From: Clitopilus passeckerianus
Taxonomy: Eukaryota; Basidiomycota; Agaricomycetes; Agaricales; Entolomataceae
NCBI GenBank assembly: GCA_944990035.1
Contig: CALYLX010000152.1
Coordinates: forward strand, 372,001 to 436,000
Length of the DNA: 64,000 nucleotides
Reading direction: 5' to 3'
The notes under the pieces were generated by a model. That model saw only the letters and a list, made by a program, of their open reading frames with translations. It was not told the DNA's origin and did no database searches. Made by a program: the position numbers and the translations under genes. Positions 61,441 to 64,000 of this stretch are shown here, in pieces (the first letter of the stretch is position 1; each line of letters opens with the position of its first letter).

Positions 61441-64000
61441 ATGGGTTTCTTCAAGAAGCGAGATGGGCTGAAAATTAATAGCAGGACGAACCCGACCTTT
61501 TCGGTCACGGTTCCGCCCAAAAATCCTCAATTTTCCTCTGTTGCCCCTTCTGCACATACGACTTCGATTCGAGATTTGGCGGAAGATCTGGGAACTTCGA
61601 CTTCCGATGGGCTTTCCAAGAATGAGTCTGCCAGACGACTTGAAGCTTGTGGCCCGAACATGCTTCAAGGCGATTCCGGCGTCTCAGCGTGGGAGGTTCT
61701 CATCAAGCAGATAGGTGCGTAGTTCAACCATATCTCAGAAGCCTTTCTTATCTTTGACATCTACTCTAGCTAACGCCTTGACGGTCGTTCTACTTGCTGC
61801 GCTGGCGCTCAGTTTCGGTGTTCAAGATTACATTGAAGGCGCCGTTATCGCTGCAGTCATCGTATTGAATACAACGTATGTTGATAGTTTATCTCCAACA
61901 TGAAAAGCTTACTCAAAGTCGCCCAGTGTCGGCTTTTTCCAGGAGTATCGAGCCGAGAAGACGATGGATTCACTACGACAGCTTTCATCCCCAACGGCTT
62001 TGGTGATCCGGAACGGTGAAAGTATCGCCATCCCTGCGAGGGATGTTGTCCCTGGCGATCTTCTCATGGTGAAGACTGGAGACGTTGTCGCAGCTGATGT
62101 AGGCCAAGCATTTTTGCATGCCTTTGAGGAGGTCAACTAACATGTATAACATAGATCAGGATGTTTTCCGTCTCGAACTTGGAGGTGTCGGAACAATTGC
62201 TCACTGGAGAGTCAGTTCCAGGTATGTCATTTAAAGGTCTCTGTGAAGCACTCGTGGTGACACTTAGCACAGTCGCCAAAAACATCGAGACATTCGGTGA
62301 CGATGAACTCGATATCCCTATCGGTGACCGTATCAATCTTTGCTATGCATCAACAGTCGTCACTAAAGGTCGAGGAACTGGCATAGTTGTCGCTACGGCT
62401 ATGGATACTCAGGTGAGGCGTCAAGCCCAATCCTCCAGAAGAACTCTCAGCTTAACTTCGACTTAGATCGGGCGCATTGCGCAAGCTATCAGCGGCAAAC
62501 AGGAGTCTAAAGAAACTGAAGACAAGAGGCCCTGGTACAAGCGTGCTAAATCCAAGGCGGGTCGAGTACTGTACGTGTTCTGAAACCCATCACTGCATCT
62601 TTTAGCTGACTTTGTTCTAGTGGCCTAACAACCGGAACACCTCTACAGATCAAGCTCAACAAGCTCGCCTACTTCCTCTTTGGCTGCGCCATCCTTCTCA
62701 TCATCATTGTGTTTTCCGTCGCCCGGTTCATCCTTAACGACTCTGTCGTGCTCTATGGCATCGCCACGGCTATCGCAATCATTCCGGAATCACTCGTCGC
62801 GGTCCTCACTCTGACCATGGCTGTTGGGACGAGGCATATGGCGAAGGAACATGTCATTGTGCGGAAACTCGATGCCTTGGAAAGCTTGGGTGGCGTCACA
62901 GATATTTGTAGTGACAAGACTGGAACTTTGACTCTAGGTAACGTTATCATCTTTCGTTTCCAAAGTGATACCTTTCTGATGTTTGTTATAGGCAAGATGT
63001 CAGTCCGCAAATTCGTGGTATGCGGTGACCCGTCAAGCTCTGCAGAACTCGTTGCAGAGGTGCAGCAGGATGCTCTCAACCCGTCAGGCGCCGTCAATCG
63101 CGAGGATGGTTCAACCATGAACCCCCAGTCTATGGTGGAAGGCCTGGCCCAAGCCATCCGTGTGGCTGCTCTGTGTAATATTGCGACGTGCGCCCTTTTC
63201 CCTTTACCCTTCCTTCATCATTGAACCTAACTCTTTTCCACCAGCATCCACAAGAACTTGCGCGGCGAATGGAAGTCAACTGGAGACCCCACCGAGGTCG
63301 CCCTTCAGGTCTTCGCTACCAAACTTGGCCTGGGACGCCCCAGCCTCACATCGGATGCCGCCGAGGACGAGCCTAGCCACCGCCCTGCGATGGGTCGAGT
63401 TATCACCAACGAGAAGGACGAATCCCGAAAACCCAAGGAAACGAAGAGGTTCGAGCTATTGGTCGAGTTCCCCTTCTCGAGTGAAGTCAAGAGGATGTCT
63501 ACTGTCTACCGTGATAACGAGGCCAAAGGAGGTGTAGTCTGTTTTACGAAAGGAGCGGTACGCCCTCTTCAGTTTTGGCTCCCGTATTGAGGCTCACATC
63601 GTCTGAACAGACCGAAAGAATCTTGGGCACCTGCGTCAGCTATGTTCCACGACCTGAACAGCATGCCAAGGATACTGCACCACTGACGGAAACGGTGAAG
63701 CAAGTTATCATGGACAAGGCTGAAGAGCTCGCCTCCCAAGGCCTCCGAGTAATTGGCATCGCTCAAAGGACCATGGATACTGCCGACTTGAAGGACCTTA
63801 CACGAGAGGAAGCGGAACAGGGATTTACATTCCTTGCACTCGCTGGAATCTTCGATCCGCCGCGACCTGAGACCGTCGGTGCTGTCAGGGCTTGTAAGGA
63901 GGCCGGTATTGTCGTCCATATGTACGCTCCGTCCTTCCATCTTCACCTACTCCTTCTGACATCTTCTTCAGGCTTACAGGCGATCATCTCACCACAGCCA
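61441..64000 (+). CDS. ENA: ENA-type P-type Na+/K+ ATPase (3' truncated by window)
   Basis: P-type (subtype IID) cation pump. Start at 61441 (MGFFKKRDGLKIN) with the TATA-like motif 51-56 bases upstream. Motifs in order: N-terminal cytosolic part, membrane helices NALTVVLLAALALSF, actuator TGES (LLTGESVPV), helix-4 IIPESLVAVLTLTMA characteristic of this group, phosphorylation site CSDKTGTLT, the nucleotide-binding domain with KGA (VCFTKGATER), then GLRVIGIAQR and the start of the hinge LTGDHLTTA. About nine short introns, all frame-preserving. The window ends inside the hinge domain, so the remaining helices lie outside. The pump exports Na+ (and K+) at alkaline pH or salt stress in fungi. 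Confidence 0.93.

Noticed and set aside
1..64000. Transposons, LTRs, CRISPR arrays
   Set aside because: No reverse transcriptase, transposase, terminal repeat pairs or regularly spaced repeats were noticed; CRISPR is not expected in a fungus.

Overview
The window comes from a filamentous basidiomycete, most likely a mushroom-forming Agaricomycete. Genes are dense and cut by many short GT-AG introns (about 46-65 nt). The recognisable proteins are fungal, and several gene types (long-tailed arrestin, pyranose-oxidase-like GMC enzyme, basidiomycete wax-synthase-like acyltransferases, free-standing carboxylate/thioester reductase domains) are typical of mushrooms. All exon structures below were assembled by eye from splice signals and reading-frame continuity.

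Left part (1-13 kb) is rich in lipid genes. It holds a fused delta-9 acyl-CoA desaturase/cytochrome b5 (minus), a sterol C-4 methyl-oxidase-like enzyme (minus), and two ELO elongase paralogues pointing towards each other (4993-6277 plus, 11929-13029 minus). Between the ELO genes sit the CK2 regulatory subunit gene and a DUF4139-type protein carrying a nucleoporin-like FG insert. A 280-bp segment containing a 53-nt identical block occurs both upstream of the desaturase and at the left edge of the window, which suggests a tandem desaturase paralogue just outside.

Middle part (13-39 kb): an ABCG half-transporter, a leucine-rich-repeat protein, a GMC/pyranose-oxidase-like oxidoreductase, an SV2/sugar-type MFS transporter, tRNA-Thr(AGT), COA6, a Ser/Pro-rich unknown protein, a very long arrestin-like protein, and two disordered unknown proteins.

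Right-centre part (39-53.5 kb) is the most interesting. A second ABCG half-transporter is followed by two paralogous stand-alone reductase (R) domains resembling the C-terminal reductase of NRPS-like/carboxylate reductases. Next come two tandem wax-synthase-like membrane O-acyltransferases, with a relic of a third between them. Two unrelated genes (a RING E3 ligase and a coiled-coil protein) separate the two reductases. A reductase making alcohols or aldehydes from acyl thioesters, plus an acyltransferase esterifying alcohols, plus an exporter, would make a plausible undescribed fatty-alcohol/ester pathway. This is inference from gene content.

Right end (54-64 kb): housekeeping genes ERV41/ERGIC2-like and SDH3, a doubtful small gene, a 3-kb gene-poor stretch, and the first two thirds of an ENA-type P-type Na+/K+ ATPase that runs off the window.
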